From an uncultured Clostridium sp. (lineage in GTDB: Bacteria > Bacillota > Clostridia > Lachnospirales > Lachnospiraceae): a stretch of 64,000 nucleotides of DNA. The position numbers and the translations under genes were made by a program. Positions 16,863 through 25,110 of the stretch are shown here, piece after piece; the first letter of the stretch is position 1, and each line of letters starts with the position of its first letter. The notes beneath the pieces are model-generated. The model saw nothing but the letters and a program-made list of their open reading frames with translations, was not told the DNA's origin and did not search any database. The stretch is from positions 1 through 64,000 of the forward strand of contig CAMWYM010000001.1 in NCBI GenBank assembly GCA_947178475.1, given 5' to 3'.

Positions 16863-19010
16863 ATGAAAGACAAAATTTTTGGCGTACTTCAAAGGGTAGG
16901 AAGATCATTTATGCTTCCGATTGCCATCCTTCCAGTAGCAGGATTATTGCTTGGATTTGGTAGTTCATTTACCAATGAGACGATGCTGCAAACATATGGA
17001 TTGATGAATGTTATGGGCCCAGGAACCATATTGAATGCAATTTTTCAAGTGATGAGTGATGCCGGTAATATTGTTTTTGGAAATCTGCCGATTATTTTTG
17101 CCATGGGTGTTGCTATTGGTATGGCAAAGAGGGAAAAGGAGGTAGCGGCACTGGCGGCAGCGATTGCTTTTTTTATCATGCATGCTTCCATTGGTGCTAT
17201 GATTAACATTAACGGTGGTGCGGAGCAGATGTTAGAGGGCGCAACCGCTTCCGTATGCGGAATTACTTCTCTACAGATGGGTGTATTTGGAGGTATTATT
17301 GTGGGGCTTGGTGTTGCAGCATTGCATAATCGTTTCTATAAGATTGAGCTGCCACAGGTATTATCTTTCTTTGGCGGTACAAGGTTTGTGCCGATTATTT
17401 CATCACTGGTATATGTGATTGTCGGTATTGTAATGTTCTTTATCTGGCCGGTAATCCAGAAAGGTATCTATGCTGTAGGTGATGTGGTTTTAAATTCAGG
17501 ATATGTGGGAACATGGGTATACGGATTGATGGAGCGTCTATTAATTCCGTTTGGTCTTCACCATGTGTTCTACTTACCATTCTGGCAGACTGGGGTAGGT
17601 GGAACGCTAGAGGTAGGAGGGGTGCTGATCGAGGGTGCCCAGAATATTTTCTTTGCCCAGTTAGGTGACCCGACGGTTGAAAAATTTGCAGTGTCTGCAA
17701 CCAGATTTATGTCCGGTAAGTTCCCGCTGATGATTTTTGGACTTCCGGGAGCAGCACTTGCCATGTACAAGACGGCTAAACCGGAAAAGAAGAAGGAAGT
17801 GGGAGGTCTTTTGCTGTCTGCAGCGTTGACTTCCATGCTGACCGGTATTACAGAGCCGCTTGAGTTTACGTTTTTATTTGTGGCTCCTCTGTTATATGGA
17901 ATTCATTGTGTATTTGCCGGACTTGCGTATATGTTTATGCACGTTTTTGAAGTTGGTGTGGGAATGACATTCTCTGGCGGCTTGATTGATATGTTTTTAT
18001 TTGGTATACTTCAGGGGAATGCAAAAACCAATTGGATATGGATTGTCATTGTAGGAATTGTTTACTTTATTGTCTATTATCTTTTGTTCAGCTTGTTGAT
18101 TAAGAAATTGAATCTTAAGACTCCAGGTCGTGGAGAAGAGGACGAGGAGGTTAAGCTCTACCGCAGAAGTGATGTGGATGCAAAGAAAAACGGTGCCGGT
18201 GAAGGGGCTGCTGACGGTGAAGATGCCATTTCTGCTGCAATTTGCCGGGGACTTGGAGGAAAGAAGAATATTTCGGATGTTGACTGCTGTGCAACGAGAC
18301 TGCGCTGTACGGTTTATAAACCGGAGCTGGTGAGTGATACAGCACTGAAGGCAACCGGAGCTTCCGGTGTAGTGCACAAGGGTAACGGAGTTCAGATTAT
18401 CTATGGTCCGCGTGTGACAGTGGTGAAATCAAATCTTGAGGATTATTTAGAAAAGGCACCAGATGAGGAATATATTGCTGCTAAAGAGGAATCGCAGGTC
18501 GTGAATAGTGCGGAAGATAAGGCAGAGAACGGTCAGGAAAAGGTTGTAAGGACTGTTATCATTTCCAGTCCTATGACTGGTAAAGCGGCAGATATCACTT
18601 CCACGCCGGACGAAGTATTTTCTACAAAGATGCTGGGTGATGGAGCAGTAGTGACACCAAAGGATGAAATAGTGAGGGCACCGGAGGATGGCGAGGTGGC
18701 ATTTGTATTTGACACTAAGCATGCAATTGGATTTTTGACGGATACAGGAGTCAGCCTGTTAATCCATGTGGGAATCGATACAGTGAAGCTTGAGGGGCAT
18801 GGCTTTGAAACATTGGTAGAAACCGGTCAGAAGGTCAAAAAGGGTGACCCGATGCTGAAGCTGGATTTGAATTATTTGAAGGAAAACGCACCTTCCGTTG
18901 TATCTCCTGTTATCTGTTCTGAGATGGAGGATAATCAGAAAACCCGTCTGTTGAGGGAAGGGGATGTGAAGGCCGGAGAGGAGCTGTTTGCTGTTGATTT
19001 TTACGAATAA
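16863..19010 (+). CDS. ptsG: PTS glucose/N-acetylglucosamine-type transporter EIICBA
   Basis: A 715-residue single-chain PTS permease that imports and phosphorylates a hexose. EIIC spans about 1-420 with some ten membrane segments (RSFMLPIAILPVAGLLLGFG, GITEPLEFTFLF). EIIB at about 440-525 has the phosphorylated cysteine in SDVDCCATRLRC. EIIA at about 550-715 has KHAIGF and the phospho-histidine in LLIHVGIDTVKLEG. This domain order fits the Glc family; glucose is more likely than N-acetylglucosamine but is not proven. HPr and Enzyme I lie 1.8 kb downstream and a HAD phosphatase directly follows. Confidence 0.92.
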   Translation: MKDKIFGVLQRVGRSFMLPIAILPVAGLLLGFGSSFTNETMLQTYGLMNVMGPGTILNAIFQVMSDAGNIVFGNLPIIFAMGVAIGMAKREKEVAALAAAIAFFIMHASIGAMININGGAEQMLEGATASVCGITSLQMGVFGGIIVGLGVAALHNRFYKIELPQVLSFFGGTRFVPIISSLVYVIVGIVMFFIWPVIQKGIYAVGDVVLNSGYVGTWVYGLMERLLIPFGLHHVFYLPFWQTGVGGTLEVGGVLIEGAQNIFFAQLGDPTVEKFAVSATRFMSGKFPLMIFGLPGAALAMYKTAKPEKKKEVGGLLLSAALTSMLTGITEPLEFTFLFVAPLLYGIHCVFAGLAYMFMHVFEVGVGMTFSGGLIDMFLFGILQGNAKTNWIWIVIVGIVYFIVYYLLFSLLIKKLNLKTPGRGEEDEEVKLYRRSDVDAKKNGAGEGAADGEDAISAAICRGLGGKKNISDVDCCATRLRCTVYKPELVSDTALKATGASGVVHKGNGVQIIYGPRVTVVKSNLEDYLEKAPDEEYIAAKEESQVVNSAEDKAENGQEKVVRTVIISSPMTGKAADITSTPDEVFSTKMLGDGAVVTPKDEIVRAPEDGEVAFVFDTKHAIGFLTDTGVSLLIHVGIDTVKLEGHGFETLVETGQKVKKGDPMLKLDLNYLKENAPSVVSPVICSEMEDNQKTRLLREGDVKAGEELFAVDFYE

Positions 19011-19022
19011 GATGGAATAATT

Positions 19023-19092
19023 GCAGGGGACATTCTGATGTCCGGAGCCCGGCGGTGATGCTTAAGCTGGGTTCCGGGGTCAAATCCCCCGC
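19023..19092 (+). other. GC-rich multi-hairpin RNA element between the PTS and HAD genes
   Basis: In 110 bases between genes there are three hairpins in a row: GACAT/ATGTC (19029-19042), GGAGCCC/GGGTTCC (19044-19075, extended inward by GC/GC) and GGGG/CCCC around TCAAAT (19076-19089). The 5' GCAGGGG (19023-19029) can instead pair with CCCCCGC (19086-19092) with one mismatch, closing a multibranch fold. No T tract follows, so it is not a standard terminator. Family not recognised; it might be a processing or translation-control element. Confidence 0.5.
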
Positions 19093-19121
19093 CTTGAATG
19101 ACAAAGGAGAAGAGGGAATAT

Positions 19122-19949
19122 ATGGATACAAAGTATATATTTCTCGACATTGACGGTACACTTGTGGGAAGAGATGCTTTAATTCCAGAAAGTGCAAAGG
19201 AAGCGATAAATCGGGCAAGGGAAAAGGGACATAAGATTTTTATTTGCTCAGGGCGTTCCAGATGTGAGATGCATGAGGATATTTTAAGTGTTCCGATGGA
19301 GGGGATTGTCGGTTCAGCAGGTGCTTATGTGGAACTTGATGGGAAGATGATTTATCACCGTCCCATGACATCGGCTATGAATGCAAGACTTCTGGAATAT
19401 TTTGAATCCAGAAAAATGGCGTTTTTTCTAGAAACTAACGAGGAACTGCTGGTAAATGATATCGGACTGGAGGAAATGCGCAGATATGTAGAATATTGTG
19501 AGACCCATCATGAGCCCTACGACAGAGCGTTTTTTAATTTGGCCAGACCTCTCTCAAAGGTAGATAAACCGGAGGAATTAGCAGTAAACAAGCTGTTATA
19601 TGTGACCCAAAGGTATGAACCTGAAGAAATCAAGAGGGATTTACAGTCCGAATTCACGGTAGTGGACAGTGCTATAACACTGCCGGGGAACAGTGGAGAA
19701 TTGTCAGAGCTTAATATGCATAAGGGCAAAGGCATCGATATTATTGTTAAACATTTTGATGCAGATTTGAAGGATACCATCGGTATAGGAGATGGCGAAA
19801 ATGATTTGGAAATGCTACGTGCGACAGGAATTGCCATAGCTATGGGTAATGCAAATCCCATGCTTAAGGATATTGCGGATTTTGTGACCACTGATGTGGA
19901 TAAGGACGGCATTAAAAATGCATTTATCCACTATGGATTGATTGATTAA
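19122..19949 (+). CDS. Cof-type HAD-IIB hydrolase
   Basis: Cytoplasmic phosphatase of the haloacid dehalogenase superfamily, probably acting on sugar phosphates. The start at 19122 (MDTKYIFLDIDGTLVGRD, 275 residues) follows AAAGGAGAAGAGGG; an ATG at 19098 has no ribosome binding site. Motif I is FLDIDGTLV, motif II lies near ICSGRSRCE, motif III/IV reads LNMHKGKGIDII and IGIGDGENDLEML, with AIAMGNANPMLKD after it. The Cof cap domain is in between. It follows the PTS gene, suggesting a role in relieving sugar-phosphate build-up; the substrate is not known. Confidence 0.9.
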   Translation: MDTKYIFLDIDGTLVGRDALIPESAKEAINRAREKGHKIFICSGRSRCEMHEDILSVPMEGIVGSAGAYVELDGKMIYHRPMTSAMNARLLEYFESRKMAFFLETNEELLVNDIGLEEMRRYVEYCETHHEPYDRAFFNLARPLSKVDKPEELAVNKLLYVTQRYEPEEIKRDLQSEFTVVDSAITLPGNSGELSELNMHKGKGIDIIVKHFDADLKDTIGIGDGENDLEMLRATGIAIAMGNANPMLKDIADFVTTDVDKDGIKNAFIHYGLID

Positions 19950-19973
19950 GCTGTCCGTTATATAATATGGACA
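19938..19973 (+). promoter_or_regulatory. Promoter of the pyrophosphatase gene with a small palindrome
   Basis: TTGATT (19938-19943), 17 bases, TATAAT (19961-19966); the -35 overlaps the end of the HAD gene. TGTCC (19952-19956) and GGACA (19969-19973) form an inverted repeat across the -10 that might be an operator. Confidence 0.65.
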
Positions 19974-20023
19974 AATCATCGTAGGCACCTAAAATAAACA
20001 TATCATAGAAGGGAGAACAAATT

Positions 20024-20557
20024 ATGAACATATGGCACGATATTGATGAGGATCGGATTTTTCCGACAGATTTTATTGCCGTTATTGAGATTAGCAAGGG
20101 CAGCAAGAAAAAATACGAATTGGACAAGAAAACAGGAATGTTGATATTAGACCGCATTTTGTATACCTCTACCCATTATCCGGCAAATTATGGTTTTATT
20201 CCGAGAACCTATGGGGATGACAAGGATCCGCTAGATGTATTGGTACTTTGTTCTGAGGATATTGAACCTTTGACACTGGTGCGCTGTTATCCGATTGGTG
20301 TGATGAAAATGCTGGATAACGGAATGGGAGATGAAAAAATTATTGCCATTCCGTATAGTGATCCTACATATAACTGCTACACGGATGTCAGCGAGCTACC
20401 GAACCATATCTTTGAGGAGATTAAGCATTTCTTCAGCGTATACAAGGCATTGGAGGATAAGGAGACCGTTGTGGATGAGTTTGATGATGCGACGGAGGCC
20501 GTTCGCATCATTAAGCAGTGTATTGATAATTACAAGGATAAATTTGTGAATGTATAG
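20024..20557 (+). CDS. ppa: Inorganic pyrophosphatase, family I
   Basis: Hydrolyses pyrophosphate to phosphate, pulling biosynthetic reactions forward. The 177-residue protein has the family I active site: KYELDKKTG near 28, HYPANYGFIPRTYGDD near 48 and the metal-binding DDKDPLDVLVL signature. Length is usual for soluble bacterial enzymes. GAAGGGAGAAC precedes the ATG. Many Firmicutes use the unrelated family II enzyme instead, so this is the less common choice. It stands alone between the HAD gene and the HPr unit. Confidence 0.94.
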   Translation: MNIWHDIDEDRIFPTDFIAVIEISKGSKKKYELDKKTGMLILDRILYTSTHYPANYGFIPRTYGDDKDPLDVLVLCSEDIEPLTLVRCYPIGVMKMLDNGMGDEKIIAIPYSDPTYNCYTDVSELPNHIFEEIKHFFSVYKALEDKETVVDEFDDATEAVRIIKQCIDNYKDKFVNV

Positions 20558-20600
20558 ATGATATTGTGGAATGCCGTTTTTCAGATTGTTGACAAACCGG

Positions 20601-20628
20601 TTGTAAAATTGTTAATTTTTCATATACT
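20601..20628 (+). promoter_or_regulatory. Probable ptsH promoter
   Basis: TTGTAA (20601-20606), 16 bases, TATACT (20623-20628). A perfect TTGACA at 20589-20594 has no good -10 at the right distance. The leader of about 130 bases contains a small open frame at 20660. Confidence 0.6.
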
Positions 20629-20659
20629 GGTAATACTAAGAAATATATGGGGTGCTGAT

Positions 20660-20725
20660 ATGCGCAAACAGTCATTTATCGATTCGGATTTCCTGATCAT
20701 GATGCTTGATATCGGTCCCTATTAG
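20660..20725 (+). CDS. Possible 21-residue leader peptide before ptsH
   Basis: ATG at 20660 behind GGGGTG opens a 21-codon frame, MRKQSFIDSDFLIMMLDIGPY, ending TAG at 20723, 42 bases before ptsH. The ribosome binding site and position inside the predicted leader are favourable, but short frames arise by chance and no homologue is known to me. No run of regulatory codons is present. Confidence 0.35.
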   Translation: MRKQSFIDSDFLIMMLDIGPY

Positions 20726-20767
20726 ATAGGTGAGGTTAAAAATAATAAAAAAGAGAGGACATATTAA

Positions 20768-21025
20768 ATGAAAGAGTTTACCTATGTCATTACAGATGAA
20801 ATCGGAATTCATGCAAGACCGGCAGGAATGCTGGTGAAGGAGGCAAAGAACTTTTCTTCTAAAATCACTCTGGAGGCAAACGGAAAGAGTGCAGAGGCTA
20901 CAAAGCTGATGGCTGTTATGGGTCTCGGTGCTAAGAGTGGTGCAGAGGTTGTAATCAAAGCGGAGGGTGACGATGAGGATGCAGCGATTGCAAAGATGGA
21001 AGAATTTATGAAAGCTAATTTGTAA
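20768..21025 (+). CDS. ptsH: Phosphocarrier protein HPr
   Basis: Passes phosphate from Enzyme I to the sugar-specific EIIA domains. The 85-residue protein has the active His15 in EIGIHARPAG. The region that normally holds the regulatory Ser46 (KSIMGVMSLG type) reads TKLMAVMGLG, with Lys46, so control by HPr kinase at that serine seems lost. AAAGAGAGGAC precedes the ATG. A terminator separates it from ptsI. A second HPr-like gene at 58161 has both His15 and Ser46. Confidence 0.95.
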   Translation: MKEFTYVITDEIGIHARPAGMLVKEAKNFSSKITLEANGKSAEATKLMAVMGLGAKSGAEVVIKAEGDDEDAAIAKMEEFMKANL

Positions 21026-21051
21026 TCAGCGCAGTGGGTACAATCTAAGGG

Positions 21052-21082
21052 AAAAGAAACACGGTAATCGTGTTTCTTTTTC
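21052..21082 (+). terminator. Terminator between ptsH and ptsI
   Basis: AAAAGAAACACG (21052-21063) pairs with CGTGTTTCTTTT (21069-21080) around GTAAT, followed by T. No clear promoter is seen before ptsI, so partial read-through is likely, giving more HPr than Enzyme I. Confidence 0.8.
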
Positions 21083-21130
21083 ACTATTCGACTTGGGGCG
21101 CCAAAAGGATAAGATAGAAGGAGGTTAATA

Positions 21131-22753
21131 ATGGAACAGTTTGCAGGTAAATCAATTTTTAAAGGAACCGCAATTGGCAGAATTTTATTTTATTCCAAAA
21201 ACCAGCAGCAGGTAAAGCGAGATAAGGTTGAAGATGTAGAGGCTGAAATTGCCAGATATGAGGAGGCAAAGGCAAAGGCGATAGAACAACTGGGCAAATT
21301 GCATGATAAGGCGGTGAATGAGGTTGGAGAGGCCAATGCCATGATTTTTGAAGTACACGCCATGATGCTGGAGGATGAAGATTATAATGATTCCATTTAT
21401 AATATTATTCGGAGTGATGAGGTAAATGCCGAGTTCGCAGTGGCAACCACCGGGGATAATTTTGCGGTAATGTTTGCTGAAATGGATGATGAATATTTTA
21501 AAGCAAGGGCAGCGGATGTGAAAGATATTTCGGAACGGATTATCGGAGTGTTATCCGGAACGGATGCCGGAGGCGAGATAGGGGACGAACCTGTGATTAT
21601 TGTAGCAGAGGATTTGGCACCCAGTGAGACTGTTCAGATGGATAAGACAAAGCTGCTGGCGTTTGTGACAAGACTTGGCTCGTCTAACTCACATACTGCG
21701 ATTCTTGCCAGAACCATGAATATACCTGCCTTGATTGGAATCGACATCAAGGAGGAGTGGAATGGCAAAATGGCTATTGTAGACGGGAAGAAAGGTATTT
21801 TCTTTGTTGACCCGGATGTAGATACGCTGGAAAAATATATTGAGGAGAAGAAAAAGGAGGAGGAGGCAAAAGAACTGCTGCAGATGTTGAAGGGACAGCC
21901 TGATGAGACGTTAGATGGCAGACATATTAAGTTGTATGCGAATATTGGAAGTGTGGCGGATGTGACAAATGTACTTGCCAATGATGCAGAGGGAATTGGC
22001 CTGTTTCGCAGCGAATTTTTGTATTTAGAGAAGGATAACTACCCAACGGAGGAGGATCAGTTCCAGGTATACAAGACGGTTGCTCAGAATATGGCAGGCA
22101 AGAAGGTGGTCATTCGGACCCTGGATATCGGAGCCGATAAACAGGTGGATTATTTCAATATGGAGCATGAGGAAAACCCGGCCATGGGATACCGGGCAAT
22201 CCGTATCTGCCTCGACAGAGTGGAAATTTTTAAAACACAGCTGCGTGCACTTTATCGTGCTTCTGCATTTGGAACAATTTCCATTATGTTTCCGATGATC
22301 ATTTCAGTTAAGGAAGTGCAGGATATCAAGAAAATCTGTGAAGAGGTAAGGGCAGAACTGGATGCGGGAAATGTTGAATATGGAGAAGTAGAACTGGGGA
22401 TTATGATAGAAACTCCGGCGGCAGTCATGATTAGTGACCTCTTGGCAAAGGAGGTGGATTTCTTTAGCATAGGAACTAATGATCTGACCCAGTATACGCT
22501 TGCTATTGACCGTCAGAATCCAAAGCTGGATAATATATATGATTCTCATCACCCGGCAATCCTTAGAATGATTCAGATGGTTATCGACAATGGTCACAAG
22601 GAAAACTGTTGGGTGGGAATCTGTGGTGAGCTGGGAGCAGATACAACACTGACGGAGAAATTCATAAAAATGGGAATTGATGAGCTTTCGGTTTCGCCGA
22701 CCTTTGTACTTCCGGTACGAAAGGAAATTCGCGAGTCCAGATATGAGGACTAA
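21131..22753 (+). CDS. ptsI: PTS Enzyme I (phosphoenolpyruvate-protein phosphotransferase)
   Basis: Transfers phosphate from phosphoenolpyruvate to HPr. The 540-residue protein has the N-terminal HPr-binding and phosphohistidine domain with GSSNSHTAILARTMNIPA (active histidine near residue 190), and the C-terminal PEP-binding barrel with EGIGLFRSEFLYL, VVIRTLDIGADKQ, NPAMGYRAIR, MIETPAA, FSIGTNDLTQY and WVGICGELGAD. Length is slightly short of the usual 570. The ribosome binding site is GAAGGAGG. It supplies phosphate to the EIICBA protein upstream and possibly to both HPr proteins. Confidence 0.96.
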   Translation: MEQFAGKSIFKGTAIGRILFYSKNQQQVKRDKVEDVEAEIARYEEAKAKAIEQLGKLHDKAVNEVGEANAMIFEVHAMMLEDEDYNDSIYNIIRSDEVNAEFAVATTGDNFAVMFAEMDDEYFKARAADVKDISERIIGVLSGTDAGGEIGDEPVIIVAEDLAPSETVQMDKTKLLAFVTRLGSSNSHTAILARTMNIPALIGIDIKEEWNGKMAIVDGKKGIFFVDPDVDTLEKYIEEKKKEEEAKELLQMLKGQPDETLDGRHIKLYANIGSVADVTNVLANDAEGIGLFRSEFLYLEKDNYPTEEDQFQVYKTVAQNMAGKKVVIRTLDIGADKQVDYFNMEHEENPAMGYRAIRICLDRVEIFKTQLRALYRASAFGTISIMFPMIISVKEVQDIKKICEEVRAELDAGNVEYGEVELGIMIETPAAVMISDLLAKEVDFFSIGTNDLTQYTLAIDRQNPKLDNIYDSHHPAILRMIQMVIDNGHKENCWVGICGELGADTTLTEKFIKMGIDELSVSPTFVLPVRKEIRESRYED

Positions 22754-22785
22754 GCTGTTAGGCAGGGGAGGCTGAAAGAAATAGA

Positions 22786-22826
22786 AAAGCTGCTGCTTTC
22801 CTGGCAAAAAGGGAGGCTGCAGCTTT
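22786..22826 (+). terminator. Terminator after ptsI
   Basis: AAAGCTGC (22786-22793) and following bases pair with GCAGCTTT (22818-22825), with an inner GC-rich part, followed by the T-rich TTTGTTGACTTTTG. Confidence 0.7.
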
Positions 22827-22904
22827 GTTGACTTTTGTTGGTTTAAAATGTAAGGCGGAGGTGGGCAGAACAAGAGAGTGACTGTCCGATAAAATAAAAA
22901 ACGG

Positions 22905-22933
22905 TTGATATTTTTCAAAACTTATACTATTAT
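22905..22933 (+). promoter_or_regulatory. Promoter of tRNA-Pro
   Basis: TTGATA (22905-22910), 17 bases, TATTAT (22928-22933), ending eight bases before the tRNA. Confidence 0.7.
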
Positions 22934-22941
22934 AGTAAAAG

Positions 22942-23016
22942 CGGGGTATGGCTCAGTTTGGTTAGAGCGCACGGCTGGGGGCCGTGAGGTCGCAGGTTCG
23001 AATCCTGTTACCCCGA
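22942..23016 (+). tRNA. tRNA-Pro (GGG)
   Basis: Acceptor CGGGGTA pairs with TACCCCG, and C at position 1 is typical of bacterial tRNA-Pro. The anticodon stem is CACGG/CCGTG with loop CTGGGGG, giving anticodon GGG. T loop TTCGAAT, discriminator A23016. Confidence 0.95.
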
Positions 23017-23026
23017 TTCTTTGAAT

Positions 23027-23088
23027 AAATTACTCATTCATTCGTCTCGTATGGTTATGTGAAAGACGAGTGGATGAGTAATTTATAA
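23027..23088 (+). terminator. Long hairpin terminator after tRNA-Pro
   Basis: A 21-base arm at 23027-23047 pairs with 23064-23084, with two mismatched or G-T positions. The 3' end continues TATAATTG, a weak T tract. The following 100 bases up to the gatC promoter show nothing recognisable. Confidence 0.65.
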
Positions 23089-23213
23089 TTGTGACAGGTG
23101 TTCTATATCCAGCCGGTTTATATTTATCAGAGACTTTTCACTAAACCGGATTCCCAATATCTTTTTATAAAGTAATATCAAAGATTTTTTGTGCCCTATC
23201 AGGTTGTTGTAAG

Positions 23214-23242
23214 TTGACATGTGGGTAAATATCGATTAAACT
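23214..23242 (+). promoter_or_regulatory. Promoter of gatCAB
   Basis: A perfect TTGACA (23214-23219), 17 bases, TAAACT (23237-23242). The leader is about 85 bases and contains the hairpin at 23289. Confidence 0.7.
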
Positions 23243-23288
23243 AACCATTGGATGATTAGCACAAAATGTGGTCCTAATAGGGAAATAT

Positions 23289-23310
23289 AAGCAGGTCGGG
23301 AACCTGCTTT
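23289..23310 (+). promoter_or_regulatory. Short hairpin in the gatC leader, possible attenuator
   Basis: AAGCAGGT pairs with ACCTGCTT around CGGGA, followed by a few T residues, 13 bases before the AGGAGG ribosome binding site. The T tract is too short for an efficient terminator; it could be a transcript-stabilising or weak attenuating hairpin. Confidence 0.4.
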
Positions 23311-23333
23311 TGAAATAACCAGGAGGTAGAAGG

Positions 23334-23621
23334 ATGCAGATTACAGACGAAACCATTGATTATGTTGGAATTCTGGCAAAGCTGGAGCTTTCCGAGGAGG
23401 AGAGGGAGCAGGCGAAGAAGGATATGTCTAATATGCTGGAATATGTAGGGAAGCTCAATGAGTTGGATACAGACGGCGTGGAGCCGATGAGCCACACATT
23501 TTCTGTGCATAATGTATTTCGTGAGGACATTGTAATAAATGGAGATGACAGAGAGAATATGCTGGCAAATGCACCGGAGAAAAAGGATGGGGCTTATAAG
23601 GTGCCGAAGACCTTTGAGTAG
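23334..23621 (+). CDS. gatC: Glutamyl/aspartyl-tRNA amidotransferase subunit C
   Basis: Small subunit of GatCAB, which converts Glu-tRNA(Gln) and Asp-tRNA(Asn) to the amidated forms. The 95-residue protein has the family pattern: VGILAKLELSEEER near the start, MSNMLEYVGKLNELDTDGVEPM and a C-terminal DGAYKVPKTFE that wraps between GatA and GatB. AGGAGGTAG precedes the ATG, and gatA starts 13 bases after the stop. Presence of GatCAB implies indirect charging of at least one of the two tRNAs. Confidence 0.95.
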   Translation: MQITDETIDYVGILAKLELSEEEREQAKKDMSNMLEYVGKLNELDTDGVEPMSHTFSVHNVFREDIVINGDDRENMLANAPEKKDGAYKVPKTFE

Positions 23622-23634
23622 GGAGGAGTAAGAA

Positions 23635-25110
23635 ATGGATTTAAGTATAACTGCCGTAGAGCTTGGCAAAAAGATTAAAAATAAAGAAATTTCCGTAGTG
23701 GAAGCCACAACTGCATTTCTTGACAGTATTGAGGTGAAGGAAAAAGAGATTAAGGCATTTGTCACTGTAGACAGAGAGGGTGCATTAAAGAGAGCAAAAG
23801 AGGTGCAAAAGCTGATCGATGACGGGAAGCTTACCGGTCCTCTTGCAGGTGTTCCGGTTGCCATTAAGGATAATATGTGTATTGATGGAATGCTTACCAC
23901 CTGTTCTTCTAAGATTTTGTCCAATTTTGTACCGACATTTACGGCAACGGCAGTGGAGAAGCTGCAAGCGGCGGGAGCAGTTATTGTTGGAAAAGCAAAT
24001 ATGGATGAGTTTGCCATGGGTTCCACTACTGAAACTTCTTATTATGGGGAGACAAAGAATCCGTGGAATTTGGAAAGAGTGCCGGGAGGTTCTTCCGGTG
24101 GCTCTGCAGCAGCAGTGGCGGCAGAGGAGGTTCCCTATGCGTTAGGTTCGGATACTGGTGGAAGTATCCGTCAGCCCGCTGGTTTTTGCGGGGTAACCGG
24201 TATAAAGCCTACGTACGGAAGAGTATCCAGATATGGGTTGATTGCATACGGTTCTTCTTTAGACCAGATTGGACCGTTGGCAAAGGATGTAACAGATTGT
24301 GCAACGGTTTTGGAGATAATCTGTGGCAGGGATGAAAAGGATTCCACCTCGGTTAAAGAGGCGGGAGATGATTTTACCAATGCATTAGTAGATGATGTAA
24401 AGGGTATGAAGATTGGAATTCCAAAGGATTACTTTGGAGAGGGCTTGGATGCAGAGGTGAAGGAAGCGGTTATGGCGGCAGCAAAGGCCTTAGAGGGAAA
24501 AGGTGCAGTCATAGAAGAATTTGATTTAAGTCTTGTGGAATATGCGATTCCTGCTTATTACATCATTGCTTCCGCAGAGGCAAGTTCAAACTTAGAGCGT
24601 TTTGACGGTGTGAAATACGGCTACCGTACCGAAGAATTTTCAGATCTCCATAATATGTATAAAAAGACACGTTCTGAAGGTTTCGGTGCTGAGGTAAAGA
24701 GAAGGATTATGCTCGGTTCTTTTGTTCTTTCTTCCGGATATTTTGATGCATACTATATGAAAGCACTTAGGACAAAGGCCTTGATTAAACAGGCATTTGA
24801 TAAAGCCTTTGAGAAATATGATGTGATTTTGGGACCCGTTGCCCCTACGACGGCATTGAAACTGGGAGAGTCCTTAAGTGATCCTATTAAAATGTATTTA
24901 GGAGATATCTATACGGTATCCGTCAATCTTGCAGGGCTTCCGGGTATTTCCCTTCCCTGTGGATATGACAGCAATGGACTTCCAATTGGTTTGCAGCTTC
25001 TTGGAAAGCATTTTGATGAGAAGAATATTATCCGTGCGGCTTATGCATTTGAACAGACGAGAGATTATAAACGGCCTGCATTTGCAGTAGAAAGGGGGGC
25101 TTTAAAATGA
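23635..25110 (+). CDS. gatA: Glutamyl/aspartyl-tRNA amidotransferase subunit A
   Basis: Amidase subunit that releases ammonia from glutamine or asparagine. The 491-residue protein shows the amidase-signature catalytic triad: the lysine of GVPVAIKDNM near residue 80, the first serine in PGGSSGGSAAAVAA near 153-160 and the nucleophilic serine in GSDTGGSIRQPAGFCG near 179. GGGAGGAGTAAG precedes the ATG. Its end overlaps the start of gatB by four bases (ATGA), indicating translational coupling. Confidence 0.96.
   Translation: MDLSITAVELGKKIKNKEISVVEATTAFLDSIEVKEKEIKAFVTVDREGALKRAKEVQKLIDDGKLTGPLAGVPVAIKDNMCIDGMLTTCSSKILSNFVPTFTATAVEKLQAAGAVIVGKANMDEFAMGSTTETSYYGETKNPWNLERVPGGSSGGSAAAVAAEEVPYALGSDTGGSIRQPAGFCGVTGIKPTYGRVSRYGLIAYGSSLDQIGPLAKDVTDCATVLEIICGRDEKDSTSVKEAGDDFTNALVDDVKGMKIGIPKDYFGEGLDAEVKEAVMAAAKALEGKGAVIEEFDLSLVEYAIPAYYIIASAEASSNLERFDGVKYGYRTEEFSDLHNMYKKTRSEGFGAEVKRRIMLGSFVLSSGYFDAYYMKALRTKALIKQAFDKAFEKYDVILGPVAPTTALKLGESLSDPIKMYLGDIYTVSVNLAGLPGISLPCGYDSNGLPIGLQLLGKHFDEKNIIRAAYAFEQTRDYKRPAFAVERGALK

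Noticed and set aside
19022..19093. Possible degenerate tRNA, from a T-arm-like GGGGTCAAATCCCC
   Set aside because: The loop is one base short of a T loop, no anticodon arm of the right size fits, and the acceptor has a mismatch. Kept only as an unclassified RNA fold.
23274..24026. Minus-strand frame of 250 codons opposite gatC and gatA
   Set aside because: A shadow of two genes with clear catalytic motifs on the plus strand; no ribosome binding site or recognisable domain.
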